A stretch of 64,000 bases of DNA from Lumbricus rubellus (Eukaryota > Annelida > Clitellata > Crassiclitellata > Lumbricidae). The notes below the pieces were generated by a model, which saw only the letters and a list, made by a program, of their open reading frames with translations, was not told where the DNA came from and did not search any database. Of the stretch, positions 18,701 through 29,600 are shown in pieces; the first letter of the stretch is position 1, and each line of letters begins with the position of its first letter. A program made the translations under genes and the position numbers. The stretch lies in assembly GCA_945859605.1 (NCBI GenBank), contig OX243825.1, positions 4,098,043 through 4,162,042 on the forward strand, given 5' to 3'.

Positions 18701-20417
18701 TCTGATAATTTATATAGCGCCTCTTCAAGATATCTACTCAGAGGCGCTCTCCGCGCTAACTAGCCGAAATGATGTTAAGTGTCATAACGAGCAAAAAATA
18801 ACAACAAGTGGCTAATCCTTATTTATTAGCAATCGTTTCCATATCTGATTTGTGACTCATATAGTGGGTTGCGGAGCAAAAGAAGATGAGTTTTAGTAAA
18901 TGCTGAACCACTAAAGAATTAACGAAAAATATGGAGTGTTGGAGTAATCTAAAAAAATCAAAATCAACTTTTATTGCTAATTAAAGGTAGGCCTAAGGCC
19001 TAAGCCATAATTGCTGCAGCGCATTGGACGTAATTGCGTGAAGACTCGGCTACTTATCTAGAGTAGCCCTAAACTCTTTATGTATGAGTGCATGCATGTG
19101 TCCATTGTGTATTTTTTTATGTGTGATTGTTTGTGTAATATGTTATTCAGTAAGTCAATTATTCACTCATAACATATCCATGCAAACATAATTATGTAGG
19201 CCTACTCGGTATATAATAAATGTATACGAGAACAGATAATAATTATACTGACATAATCCTCCTCTCATACACATACCAATACATACACGAGACTCTTATT
19301 TCCTCTGGGTGCTATGCTGAGAGTGCCTATGAATAGCTACGACAGAAGAGACGCTTCATAAATTCTCATGTACGATACGATAGGCCTACAATGTCATGTA
19401 TATCATAGGCTACACGATGAATAAATTATAAGAGTGATGCTCTGCAAACAAAAACCTAGGTTTCGCTTGAATTACTATAACCATATTCAATTAAAACAAT
19501 AGATATCTTACCCAATACAATAAGGTGAGCTGTTTTTGTTGTTTGACTTGATACAACGATAGCTGAACAAATGAATCGTCCGGCGTCTGTCAATTGAACG
19601 TTTCTAATAACCAAATCACATCCAGATGAATTGTCGACACTGTATCGATCTCTATCAACAACGTTCAACATCCTTGAATTCTTGTAAATAGTCATTGGAC
19701 TTGCACCAGGAAGATATTTCTGCCAGTCAATTCCGATACAGTTTCTAGATGGAGATGAACATCTCAAGGTCACAGTTGAGCCAACAACACTCAATGTGTT
19801 CTCAGGTCCTTCCAATTGGCTCGCTTGTACACCTACAAGGAAAATAAAACAAATAATAATGATGATTATTATTCTGATGATGGTGGTGGTGGTTCAGGGC
19901 ATTTTTTAACGTGCAGTTGTTCACAAAATGTGCAGTTCTAACTGGATTTGTGCAGTTGTAGAAGCACTTCTGTGCAGTTAAAACTAGCAAAAAGGTCATT
20001 GTCCTCCGCTTGGAATTAATTTACTATGGAGGATGGGAAAGAAAGGGAGTTGTGGTGCAGTTCTAAAAATTCCTTAAAAGCATCCCTGGTGGGGGTTATG
20101 ATGATGCTGTGTTAATATGAACTTTTGTTATAATAATACTTTCTATTTAATTTTAATTTAGTTGACAATAAAGAAATACAATAGGGAGAACGACACACAG
20201 ATTTTCGTAAGAGGACCTATAGATATGAGTCATAGGCCCTATGACATTATTTTAGTGTAGAGTAGCCTACAAGACAGAGATTTCCTCCCGCTCAATTCTT
20301 AAACTAAAAAACTAAGCCAGACTACCCATTAACAAAATTACAGTAGCTGAAAGCACGTGTGATTTGCATACACTGACCTGTAACACTTAGAAGTATTACG
20401 ATGACGAAAAGCTCCAT
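9621..20417 (-). CDS. Unit B: ITAM-bearing three-Ig receptor gene, transmembrane exon interrupted
   Basis: Coding exons: 20378-20417 signal peptide; 19512-19832 Ig1; 18105-18257 Ig2a; 17340-17660 Ig2b; 15705-15980 Ig3; 14723-14754 plus 13431-13550 transmembrane exon, split by an inserted element; 12657-12666 microexon; then either 11289-11325 and 10854-10964 (proximal tail) or 10231-10282 and 9621-9734 (distal tail). If the insertion and one TA copy are discounted, the lengths close in frame to 472 codons (proximal) or 478 (distal) plus stop. The expected product is a single-pass surface receptor: Ig1, Ig2-like, Ig3, a hydrophobic segment without charged residues, a Cys-rich juxtamembrane stretch and an ITAM tail. 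As the DNA stands the transmembrane exon is broken, so this copy may be null, soluble or rescued by splicing. Confidence 0.8.
10231..10282 (-). CDS. Unit B distal tail exon
   Basis: A 52-nt exon: one base that completes the microexon codon plus 17 codons reading DEQPLREKPDISRNVNQ. Acceptor TTTTACAACAG, donor GTGCAA. It precedes the distal ITAM exon in phase 0. Near-identical exons are at 25397-25448, 24466-24517, 37100-37154 and 52446-52497. Confidence 0.8.
10854..10964 (-). CDS. Unit B proximal last exon with ITAM and stop
   Basis: A 111-nt exon entered in phase 0 and ending in TAG (10854-10856). The ITAM reads YASL-GADRGENE-YMSI, followed by EQRQKAKPKKKKR. With its own stop it cannot be joined to the distal ITAM exon in one protein, so the two are alternatives. 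Confidence 0.85.
   Translation of the reverse strand, partial: VGEQESAYASLGADRGENEYMSIEQRQKAKPKKKKR
11289..11325 (-). CDS. Unit B proximal tail exon, shortened
   Basis: A 37-nt exon (1 + 12 codons: GQNQDIYSNVNQ). It is five codons shorter than the usual 52-nt exon but stays in frame. The DISRNV of other copies reads DIYSNV, adding a third tyrosine to the tail. Acceptor TTATAACAG, donor GTGCAAC. Confidence 0.75.
11880..12290. repeat. Diverged copy of the repeat found inside the 13.5-kb element
   Basis: Shares GTGGGTGGTCTCACTAAAAG and TCTGGCC ... GACCAAGATATTGGCAAAAA with the interior of 13551-14722. A third fragment ends at about 62500 with TTTGCGCACCCTG. This copy carries a 77-bp fold-back insertion. 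Confidence 0.65.
11916..11992. mobile_element. 77-bp fold-back insertion with 4-bp target duplication
   Basis: The two 32-bp arms (starting CGTCTGTTTAGAGTGC) are inverted copies with about three mismatches and a short loop. Flanks are ACAA on both sides (11912-11915 and 11993-11996). The sister repeat near 14228-14245 shows the empty site GAACACAAGTTGG, which defines the insertion. Confidence 0.8.
12657..12666 (-). CDS. Unit B 10-nt microexon
   Basis: ATAAAATATG on the minus strand, between GTTTGTTTTCAG and GTTAGT. It takes one base from the transmembrane exon and gives two to the tail exon, so it encodes Asp-Lys-Ile and a junction codon. The same position in C, D and E has a 10-nt segment with intact splice sites. 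Confidence 0.75.
13431..13550 (-). CDS. Unit B transmembrane exon, main piece
   Basis: Encodes TTMMVAAGILLLVILLIICF then CVRTCPGYKCCHSGSKSKG: a hydrophobic segment of about 20 residues without charge, then a Cys-rich basic juxtamembrane stretch. The donor after TCAAAGG is GTACCG, one base from the AAAAG|GTAACT of unit C. The N-terminal part of the exon is separated from it by the element at 13551-14722. Confidence 0.8.
13551..14722. mobile_element. 1.17-kb TA-flanked inverted-repeat element inside the unit B transmembrane exon
   Basis: The outer about 31 bp are perfect inverted repeats beginning CAGGGTGCGCC(A)9GACCC, flanked by TA on both sides (13549-13550, 14723-14724). This is the Tc1/mariner target pattern. 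No transposase is visible. The interior holds inverted and direct copies of a block containing AAAAGTGGCATAACTTTTGTTC-like sequence, so the element is partly palindromic. Related fragments lie at 11880-12290 and near 62355-62500. Confidence 0.85.
14723..14754 (-). CDS. Unit B transmembrane exon, 5' piece cut off by insertion
   Basis: After a TGCATCAG acceptor it encodes DSTTISEIHLL and then runs into the element, where the frame continues to a stop near 14531. Joined lengths (32 + 120 minus the duplicated TA = 150 nt) fit the phase 1-1 transmembrane exon of the other units. Confidence 0.75.
15705..15980 (-). CDS. Unit B Ig3 exon
   Basis: A 276-nt phase 1-1 exon with VINCTANG, FKWQEM and RYRCVAMN, Ig landmarks of the I-set/C2 type. 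Acceptor TGTTTCAG, donor GTAAGC. It ends NNIEGG before the interrupted transmembrane exon. Confidence 0.85.
16500..16815 (+). mobile_element. LINE 3' remnant, unit B copy
   Basis: Matches the remnant at about 1620-2036 in the same intron of unit A, including GTGTTAGGTCAGTCTTGG and the terminal ACGCCTCTGAATAGTC block. Confidence 0.5.
17340..17660 (-). CDS. Unit B Ig2b exon
   Basis: A 321-nt phase 1-1 exon. A Thr/Asn-rich first half (RPEAPTTVAHNGTTNN) is followed by the Ig-like VPSFTCIVSF strand and TLNATC. Acceptor GTTGCTAG, donor GTAAGT. Confidence 0.8.
18105..18257 (-). CDS. Unit B Ig2a exon
   Basis: A 153-nt phase 1-1 exon with PNCTINTSMDD, VQLNC and ITWERG, ending VENG. The frame stays open past the G|GTTTGA donor by about 34 codons in this unit only, which is judged intronic. 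Confidence 0.75.
18680..18765 (-). mobile_element. LINE-type 3' end fragment, inverted
   Basis: Reads TTCATTCATTCATTC, TTATATAGCGCCTCTTCAAG and ACTCAGAGGCGCTC: the reverse complement of the LINE end at 51360-51445. Confidence 0.65.
19512..19832 (-). CDS. Unit B Ig1 exon
   Basis: A 321-nt phase 1-1 exon encoding a V-like Ig domain: VTLRC, GIDWQK, DAGRFIC, with the extra Cys pair SRNC and SSGCDL. It starts at a TTGTAG acceptor with GVQASQLEG and ends HLIVLG. Confidence 0.85.
19895..20088. mobile_element. CAGGG-ended non-autonomous element, GTGCAGTT family copy 1
   Basis: Ends are CAGGGC and ATCCCTG. The interior repeats TGTGCAGTT several times and carries ATTAATTTACTATGGAGGATGGGAAA. Two more copies are at 44066-46057 (interrupted) and about 50451-50659. 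It lies between the signal-peptide and Ig1 exons of unit B. Confidence 0.65.
20378..20417 (-). CDS. Unit B signal-peptide exon
   Basis: The ATG at 20417 encodes MELFVIVILLSVT, then a phase 1 donor GTCAGTG. Same 40-nt design as in the other four units. Confidence 0.8.
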
Positions 20418-20467
20418 CTTCTGAGAGAGTGAATGTGACTTCATGTAGGCCTATAAGACTTAATCCC

Positions 20468-20473
20468 GGAAGT
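20468..20473 (+). promoter_or_regulatory. Candidate ETS site upstream of unit B
   Basis: GGAAGT (in CCGGAAGTAAAC) 51 bp upstream of the unit B start codon, matching the motif in front of A, C and E. Confidence 0.4.
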
Positions 20474-20809
20474 AAACTACAATTCCGTTGTTAGCCAAGA
20501 TCTATTTAGAGTAAGCTACCTGCTGTTTAACATTCTCTTCATCAATCGTGATCACTGATCTAAATTTCTGATCGGTTAGGCACTGGTCAGTCTTCCGTTA
20601 GGCCTATCTGGGCCTATTGCCTTCACGCGCATGTTCCCATAGGCTAGGAATATTCAATTTGTATGCCAATTTAACTTCCTAGTACATAGACTTTTCGTAT
20701 TCTCGAGCACTTTCATCGACTGACTCATGTTGTTCATTCCAACCTAATAAAAACCTAAAATATTTTATAGTTTCAGCCTGATTTGCGAATAGACCTTATA
20801 TGTTCGCAT

Positions 20810-20900
<91 letters not shown>

Positions 20901-23492
20901 CTTTATTGAAAACCACCACAAAATAATACAAGCTCACAGTTTACAAATTTGTGCGCAGGTTGTCAATAGGTAAACCCAAAGGAACATATGGTTCCGCAAA
21001 ACAGGGTTCTTTATTTACATTAGTAATTTATCAGTTATTAGGCCTATACATTGATGGTCAGTTTGGTCACCATTATATCTTCATAATCATATTATAAAAT
21101 GTCAACACTTGATTTTTTATTGGGAGCTTATTCACGAATTTTATTTTATTATTTTAGAAAAATGCAAACTATCTAGTTTCTTTTGCATCCTAATTTCCAA
21201 TTAGGCTATTTATTTTGTGATTTATGATGTTGTTCCTGGTTCTGTCACATGTCAACAGATTCGGATTAAATTTCTATGCCCTCGTGTTCTTGGTGAAAAA
21301 CAATTTCGATTCATTTGAGTAAAACATCCGCATATCACAGACTGTTCTGAATCAGTTTTTAGTTTTGAGTATCGCGCCTATTCTCTATCCATCTATCACG
21401 GTTGTGCTAGTTAGATCTAATTATAAATCGGACCGGACACTATATTTTGTCAGAGTGAACTTTTGGTTTCGAATCGACTTTTCTTTGAAGATTGGCCATG
21501 TCTGGGAGTAGCCTAAGCCTACAATTGGACTGCATCAGACCATGGGCGTCTGCAGAAAGTTTTGCAGGAGGGGCAAAACATGATGGCCACGGTCCAATAT
21601 GTTTGCAGCAAGAGGTTGAAAAATGCAAAACAGGAAATCAATAACTACATGCATGGGTATTTTTCAAAGAGAATTTCTAATGCAAAATTTATAAGTTAGA
21701 CTTTTAAGAATTTTTAATAAGAATAGTTTCTTAAATGCGCAGAAGTTTTCTAAAAATCAAAAGTAGCAGTCAAAAAGTAGGTTCTTGAAGGGTCGCAACA
21801 AGCCCATAGAAATTGATAGAATGAATGAATAAATGATTAAATGAATGGAAAGTAGGTGTTATTTCTTCAGGGGCAACTATTATAATAGTTACTTCTATAC
21901 ACCGATGTAAAGAACTATGAAAATAACATAAAAAACGGAAAAACGTAATTTTTTTCGAAAAAATAAAAAACGACAAAAAACGACAAAAAACCACAAATTG
22001 AACGAGAACGAAAATAATTTGCCTTGTTACATCGGAAACTTCATTTTAAGCTTAAAAACCTTGCATGTGCAATTTTATCTAGGCTAAATCTGGAAATAAC
22101 ACAACTTTATTAGTAGGCCAAAATTAATTGTAATAAGTAGCAATAATCTACAAGTTATTTTTTCTTATAACTTTTTAAATAAGAAATTTAGAAAAATTAA
22201 AGGTAAGCCTATTAAAGTCTTTTTAAATTTAAAATGTAGGCTAAACATAAGTCCGCACAAGTTCATACTGATCGACATAACGCAATTAAAATCTAATCAG
22301 AAGTAAAGACCATAGATGTGTACTAAATTATATATTGTACATTTGTACTTAAAATTGTTGCTTATATTATAGGCCCCAAAATTTTATATCACAATAACTC
22401 TTAGCCTAAAAATTTCATTTTTTAGGGACCTACTACATGTAATTCTCAAATGATGACTTAATCAATTATGTAATGACATTAGTTAGATGAATCCTTGAGA
22501 GAATGCTATGGTGAAAACGTAAAGAATATTAGTAAAAAATGAAATTAAGAAAAACAATAATAGGCAGTATATGGGTAAATAAAGTTACATGAAAAATAAA
22601 AAAACGGAAAAAACGATGAGAAAAACGCAAAGAGTAAACTCGGGAGAAATAAAACCCAAAACCAACGGACCACTAAAAAAGAGCTTCAGATTTTTTGACA
22701 GAAAAAATGGGAAATTTTCTTGTGAGACTAAAAACAAATCAGTTCCCTAAAACTGAAATCCTGGCGCCGTCATTGTAAAGCTGAAAGTGAGCCGGGTCAG
22801 TCCGGGTCTGAGGCCCGGCACTCATTTTTGGGCACTAGTGTAAATATCAATATCTAACGCCTTGTGACCCCAAACAGACCCGCAATTTTTCAAACCACTT
22901 TCAGCTCTGCGTTACCGAAGCATTGGAAATAGATGATTAGGCCTATTATAGTGGTCATGAGATGAATGGAACCGGAACAGGATAGGCCTAATTGTTGCGT
23001 AGTTCAAAATGTTCTTTTTTAATCTTTGATGAAATGCTGCGTCCGAGGTCAAGCAGAGTAGAGGTGCAGCTGAGATTGATTGAGATAGAGATGGTACGAA
23101 CGAAACATAGACCTAATATGGATCTGTATGGCCATACGACTTCATCCGCTGACTTAACACATGTGCAATGTGTGCATCCATCGCTATGAAAGTAAGTCAT
23201 AGATAAATAGATAAATGAGACACAGGGCCTCCAAAAATTAATTTTTTACTTTTTTACATTTAATATATTTATTTCTCCATTTCTATTGATCGCCTTAAAA
23301 CTTGTGCAGGTCAAGATTATAATCGATAATTAGGCTAATAATTCTCGTTGTTTCACAAAATGTTACACACATAGTGGGGGTAAAGATTATCCTCGTATGG
23401 TATTGAGATAGTTTTGCAACCAATACTTGCAGGAGGCCTATCAATATGTTATCTTGCACCCTAAGTTAAGCTACGAAGTGTTACAACGTCGT
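20474..23492. other. Intergenic region between units B and C
   Basis: No exon recognised. It contains a CAAT tetranucleotide array, a fragment near 21542-21600 with a GGGCGTCTGCAGAAA ... TTTTGCAGGAGGGGCAAAA end like that of the 49658-50038 element, and AT-rich sequence resembling the segments in front of other units. Confidence 0.6.
20812..20902. repeat. (CAAT)n microsatellite
   Basis: About 90 bp of uninterrupted CAAT repeat followed by CTTTATTGAAAACC, possibly the tail of an inverted retroelement. Confidence 0.95.
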
Positions 23493-23606
23493 CTATGGTT
23501 TGGATCTTTTCTCGGGCTTTGCTTTCTGTCTTTGTTCAAGCGACATATATTCGGTCGCGTCTCTGTCGGCTCCCAAACTTGCGTAAGCTACCTCTTGTTC
23601 TCCAAC
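23493..23606 (-). CDS. Unit C distal last exon with ITAM and stop
   Basis: A 114-nt exon, phase 0 start, TAG at 23493-23495. The ITAM reads EVAYASL-GADRDATE-YMSL, then EQRQKAKPEKRSKP. Very close to the distal exon of unit B (9621-9734). Confidence 0.85.
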   Translation of the reverse strand, partial: VGEQEVAYASLGADRDATEYMSLEQRQKAKPEKRSKP

Positions 23607-26600
23607 CTAAAATAAAACATTGAACAGTTTTTATAGTTCCTGGCTGAACGGCACAACAGTCTATACTATAGTGAGGGGCGGATCCAGGGAAGGCCAATCC
23701 GGCCATGGCCCCCCCATCAAAAACTGCCATGGGACGTGGCCCCCATTTGGTCTGAAATTAGTAATACGAATATGGGTGTAATGGAAATTGGCCCCCCCTA
23801 TTCGGAAAACTCTACGGGACTTGGCCCCCGTTCGGTTTTCAAGTTGGGGACTAAAAAAAGGTCATCAACTTTTTGGCGGATGAAATGGTATGATTTTCCC
23901 AAACATTTGGCCAGATGACTAAAAAAAGGTCATCAACTTTTTTGGCGGATGAAATGGTATGATTTTCCCGAAATTTTTTTGGGCAGATGACTAACAAAAA
24001 AAATTCCCATCCAAGATCTAAGATTTTGGCCCCCCCTTGAAACAGTTCTGGATCCGCCACTGACTATAGTATAGCTGAAAATCTCTTAAGAGCTGTACGC
24101 CGACGGTATATCTAGACTAAGAATTAAAAAGTGTCAAAACAATATAAAAAAGTTTTTTAAAAACATAGATTTGAATATCAGTATCGTTCCAGCTCGCATT
24201 ATCATCACTAAGGTAACTACTCATGTCGTATTAGACGTACTTAAAGGACCGGATATTCTATTTTATCCGAGAGAACCTTGCGCTTTACATAGCCTACACG
24301 CTGACATAAATTTGCTATTAGCAAAATTAATACTATTCTACTAGAATTCGATGCATATTATGCGTTATAAAGGAATTTACTATTAATTTTTCATATGTAA
24401 AATTTTGCAAATCATGTATTAAAAAGGACATGCTGTTAGGACAATACCACTAGAAAATGTTGAACCTTATGGAAGTTTCTGGAAACATCTGGATTCTCTC
24501 GCAACGGATGTTCCTCCCTGTTGTAAAATAAAGTAATGAAACAGCTCAAGTCAACTATTATAATGATCTTCAAAAGTATTACCAATGTATGGGCCTATTG
24601 TGCAAACGGTTCTGTATAATATCATAATCCCAGCACACAAACAGCACAGGCTAATATAATTAACACTAAAGCCTGCCCGTGTATGCTATACAGCACGCGT
24701 TAGACTCTATAATAGAAATAATAAGCTACATCATCATTACAGGCTGTAAAAGCATCAACGGAAAACAGAAAGTTTTGAAACCAATAGGGTCTATTAGAAC
24801 CATAGTTTTCTCTTTTGCACTTTAAATATGTTACGAAGTGTTACAACTTAGACTATAAGGTCTACTTTTTCTTTTCCCTTGGCTTTGCTTTCTGTTTTAG
24901 TTCGATCGACATATACTCGTTTGCGTCTCTTTCTGCTACCAAGCTTGCGTAGGCCGACTCCTGTTCTCCAACCTATAATAAATCGTAAACATTTGTATAG
25001 CTCCAGCCTTTTTGGCACATTGTAGTAGGGTTGAAAATCTGCTAAATAAAATAGTATGTACGCCGAAACTAGACTAAGAATCAATATGTGCTAAGCAATA
25101 AAAAAAGAACGCTAGTAGGCCCCTATTGTCACACTAGCATAAGTTACTACTCGCGAGCATTACATACATGTAACCCGCATGCTGACATGGATTTGCAATT
25201 AACATATATTGTGTGTGATGCATTTCATATGCTAGTAAGGATTCTACTATTTGCATAACTGTTATGTACATTTTCAATATGCTGTAGTAAGGACATGCTG
25301 TTAGCAGATACCACTAGGCTGGGAGCACCTCTGAGTAGCTTCTTGAAGAGGCACTATATAAATGCCCTGAATGAATGAACTAGAAAATCTTTGCACCTGA
25401 TTGACGTTTCTGGATAAATCTGGATTCTCTCCCAGCGTCTGTTCCTCCCTGTTGTAAAATAAGATAATGCTACAACTCAGCTCAACTATAATCTTCAAGA
25501 GTATTATTAATTTTATGCTTTATAATGTGCAAAAGTTAGGCTTACAATAATCAATATGGAGTGTATGCAATTAGGCTAACGAGCATTGTTTAAAGTATTC
25601 AGTACGGCTATTGTAGGCATACGCACATTTGTAGCCTATACATCCCCCATAATAGCGCGAGCAAAGGCAATTCAAACAGTAGACTGCGTAAGCAGCTCGA
25701 GTTGTAGGCTATTATAAAAAAGTTGTATCAGCATTTTAGACAATAGAAAGCATCAACCAAATAAATATGGGTATTCACTGGTTTGACCTTTGTAATGTCG
25801 GATTATTTTACTGATGCTTACAGTAATCCCTTCGAGGCTAATCTGATCCAACCTAGTCTATGATTCCCATAATATGATTCTCCTTATATCAGCTTATTGC
25901 ACAACAGGTCGATCGAATTGAATTGAAGCTGTAGGCCTACATGTTTACATAACGTTTTTATCATGATCCAAACTCGAAATATTATGTCAGAATGTCAAGA
26001 GCTGATTTTTGCCATGGATGGAAACAGGAATGTCTAGTTGTCTACTTCATCTGATCTCTGAATGACCTTGTTCATGAGCATGTTGCTTGATACTGAGCAA
26101 GCAGTTGTAGCCTATACGTAACAAAGCAGGATTGCAATTTCACTTTTCCATAAACAAAAATGACCGCTCAACAAAAACCGGGTAGACTTAACAAAATGAA
26201 TGCGTAAATGAATTCAAAACAGCCATTAATTTTCAAATGGTTCTAAAACTTAGAACAGGAAGTAAAGACAGGAAGTGACTAACCGTATTTTATCTGAAAA
26301 CAAACGAACGAAAAAAATCAGCCTGCATTCAAATAGTAGGCCTAACATAAAAGCATGTATGTAGTCTAACAGTTTTGCTTAGCAGCTTTATCAGCAAAAC
26401 CCGTAAATGCCGCCCCATACTAAATCGCTATGTACCCGGTCCCAAGGCTGCACTAAGTTACAGTTTATACAAATCGATTTGTTTGTGAAAATAAACAATT
26501 CCATTTGTCACAGATTATGTCTATATATTTTGGAAATGACACTAATGACTTAACCAGTTATGAATCGACATGATGTTTGGTACTCAGGAAAGAAAGGCTA

Positions 26601-29600
26601 CAGCTTATATGCCGATGCTGCGTCAAGTTACAGAAGTTGTTTAGACATACTGTTTGACAAGCAAGATTCGATGGTCATGATTGATGACGTAATAAAGAGG
26701 ATAAGACAAACAACATGAACAATAAGCAACTGTCGCCATGATTTTTATTCCGCTGGTGTGAAATGAAAGAACGGACAGTTACCTTTTGACTTGCTTCCTG
26801 AATGGCGCCACTTGTATCCAGGACAGGATCGGACGCAGAAGCAGACAATAAGCAAAATGATGAGAAGAAGGAAACCAGCTGCGACTGTGATTATTAGAAC
26901 AGGAATTATTGTTGTGGCTGTAGAATCTGACAGAGCATAGCATACAACAGAAAGTTCAATAGAATTCAATCATTTTAAACCCTTAAAACAATCTGTCCCA
27001 TTGTCCAAGCTATGAAATACCGACAATTTCATTTTATTGGGTCAATAGTTAAGATGAAACATGGCAGAATCACTGTGGCATATATACATGCATGAATGTA
27101 TTTATGCTTAAAATGCACGAAGGCCTAAAACCATTTAGGCTTAATTATTGAACCCCATGATAACGTTTCGAAGTTCAGGCTTCCAGTCTAAATACCAAGG
27201 ACCGATGACAGAAGAGAGAAAAACAAGGCAAAGAAGATACTGGCGCACAGAGAGCCATTATCAGGTAATAAGCGCCAGAACCAGTGAGACAGTTTCGCAT
27301 GAGGAACAGAGACGGATTTGACGGCGGTGACAAAATATTTTGAACCAGTAGGCATACTGTAGTGACAGAAGAACATTTGAAACAAATGAGAAAATCAATG
27401 AACAATCCTCATTATTACATAGGTTACATTTGAAGCAACGGATTAAACATGAAACCCACTTCACACCTCGAAATACGAGCAAGAGGGTTTTCTATAAAAT
27501 TATGCCATTTGGTCCAAACGCACATTTTTCATACTAAGAAAGTAATTAGACCTACATGGTCCTGTCTTTCAGGATGATCATAATGACATGTAAAAGGATG
27601 CCGTGTTCATCAAACAAGTGTTGAACCATGCAAAATCAGTGTTGTCAAGAATAACAGAAGGAAGTGGGTAAGTACAAAATGTCTATTTGGCACTGACGCA
27701 ACAATTTTAACGAGAAATCATGCAAAACATCAAAATACAAAAAAACACAAATAAACTCATTAGCGTGACATCGGCAGCTTACGGACAAACTGCGGCAGCC
27801 CGACAACCAATAGAAGTCAGTATAGCACTCAACATGTCAACCAACGCTTATTCCAGACTCACATAATTAGGCTATACTTGCACTCATCGGTGAGTGATGA
27901 AGACAAGTCGCGGAAACTGCGATCATGGTGCTGTAGAAGTCACTACATAGGAAAAAATGATACTCATTGGAATAATAGACTCATATTCAAATGCTAATCG
28001 CAGTGGTTGCAGTGGTAGGCTAAGAAAACTTATGGTAGCCTATCTGTATTTTTCGTTTAAATAGGCCTAATTCAAAGGAAACAGACTGAAACTGCATTGC
28101 ACGATGCTTACCACTCTCTATTGCGTTAACCAGGATTTCACTAGAAGTTGCATTGTAGCTTTGGCCTCTCACGACATTCATTGCAACACATCTGTACCGA
28201 TTTGAAGAAACATTGGTCATAGTTAATTCAGAGCCACTCTGAATATCTATCCAAGTGGTATCATTTTCCATTTCCTGCCATTTGAAAGTTGGTGATGGAT
28301 GTCCTTTAGCCGTGCAATTAATGACAGTTCCAGGAGAGTAAAGAGGAAGTGATGGCGACAAAGTTACATTTCGAACAGAATCTGAAACAGAGTTACAGAC
28401 ATAAGCTTAGATCCCAATTTTAGTGCAGGTTTAGTTCGATATATCGCCACTTCCAGATAACTTATCAGATATGCCTACCTTTGAAACTAAACACGCGAAA
28501 AACAATAATTTATTATATGGAATTGTCGTCAAGCAATTTGCCTTGAAGACGCAGTGAAAGTATGATGAAACGTAATAATTATACTTCCCCATGGCACGAT
28601 TTAGATGCTGAACCGCTGTTGGTTTGAATATAGGCCTAAATGTTACAGAATGCAAACGCAATCGTTTTATAAACTGCACGGTTATCGCCAATGCTACTCT
28701 GAAAGACAAGTTTATGCAGAGCATTGTTGTTAGAGATTTTCCACTACTTTGAAAAACTTTGTCACTGGCAGAAGCAAAAGATTGTGATAGCCTACGAATT
28801 CGGAAAGGTTTGCAAAATTAAAAAAACTTTCATCAAAGACAAAAACAAGCTGCATCATTATTCACTTGTGCACTTTACCTATATTTCCACTCGTGACTGA
28901 ATTTACACTGGCTCCCGAGTACCTAGCGTATCTAATGTTTAAGATCCTTTTTGCTACTGTTGCATAAACCACAACTAGACCCCCTATCTGTCCGACGGTG
29001 CGCGCAAGCTTCTCTGGAACTTCTGCTCGTCCCTTTTTCTCAACAGACCGTACGGATATCTTTGTCTCTCGTGTTAGGTCAGTCTTGGCTCAGTGCAGTG
29101 CAATTGCTGTGTAAAGATCTTGGTGTCAGATCAATGCATGGCATGTATTGTGGCAGACCTTCAACTTTAAGTTTTAAACGCAAACGACATTGGCATTACT
29201 AAGCGGAATGCTTGGATATTATCTGCCGTCATTAGAGCTGGCTTTGAACTGTTAACAGCATGAACGTCCCATAAATAGTAAAAACTTTCAACAATGAGCA
29301 TAGAACGTGCAATTAGTATAATGAAGACTGTAATAGTTGTCATTTTATTACATTGATGATGATGTCCATCCTCATTCCTGAGGGTCGGAGACCAGAGGCA
29401 TTACATTACTTTTCCCTTATTGGTTGTAACACGGCAAGGATTTGTGGCGGGCCAGTTCGATCCAGGCTGATCGTGATCTAGCGCCTGTTGTCTGCAATCA
29501 AGGTCAAATAGAAAAACTCCGTCGCAAGAGTAATGAAGATTAAACAGAAACGAACAATCAGCTCTTTCTGATCTTCCTGTTCAATTTAAGCAATGGTGAC

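Noticed and set aside
27175..27482. Overlapping hydrophobic ORFs in the transmembrane-Ig3 intron of unit C
   Set aside because: No counterpart in the same intron of B, D or E and no domain recognised.
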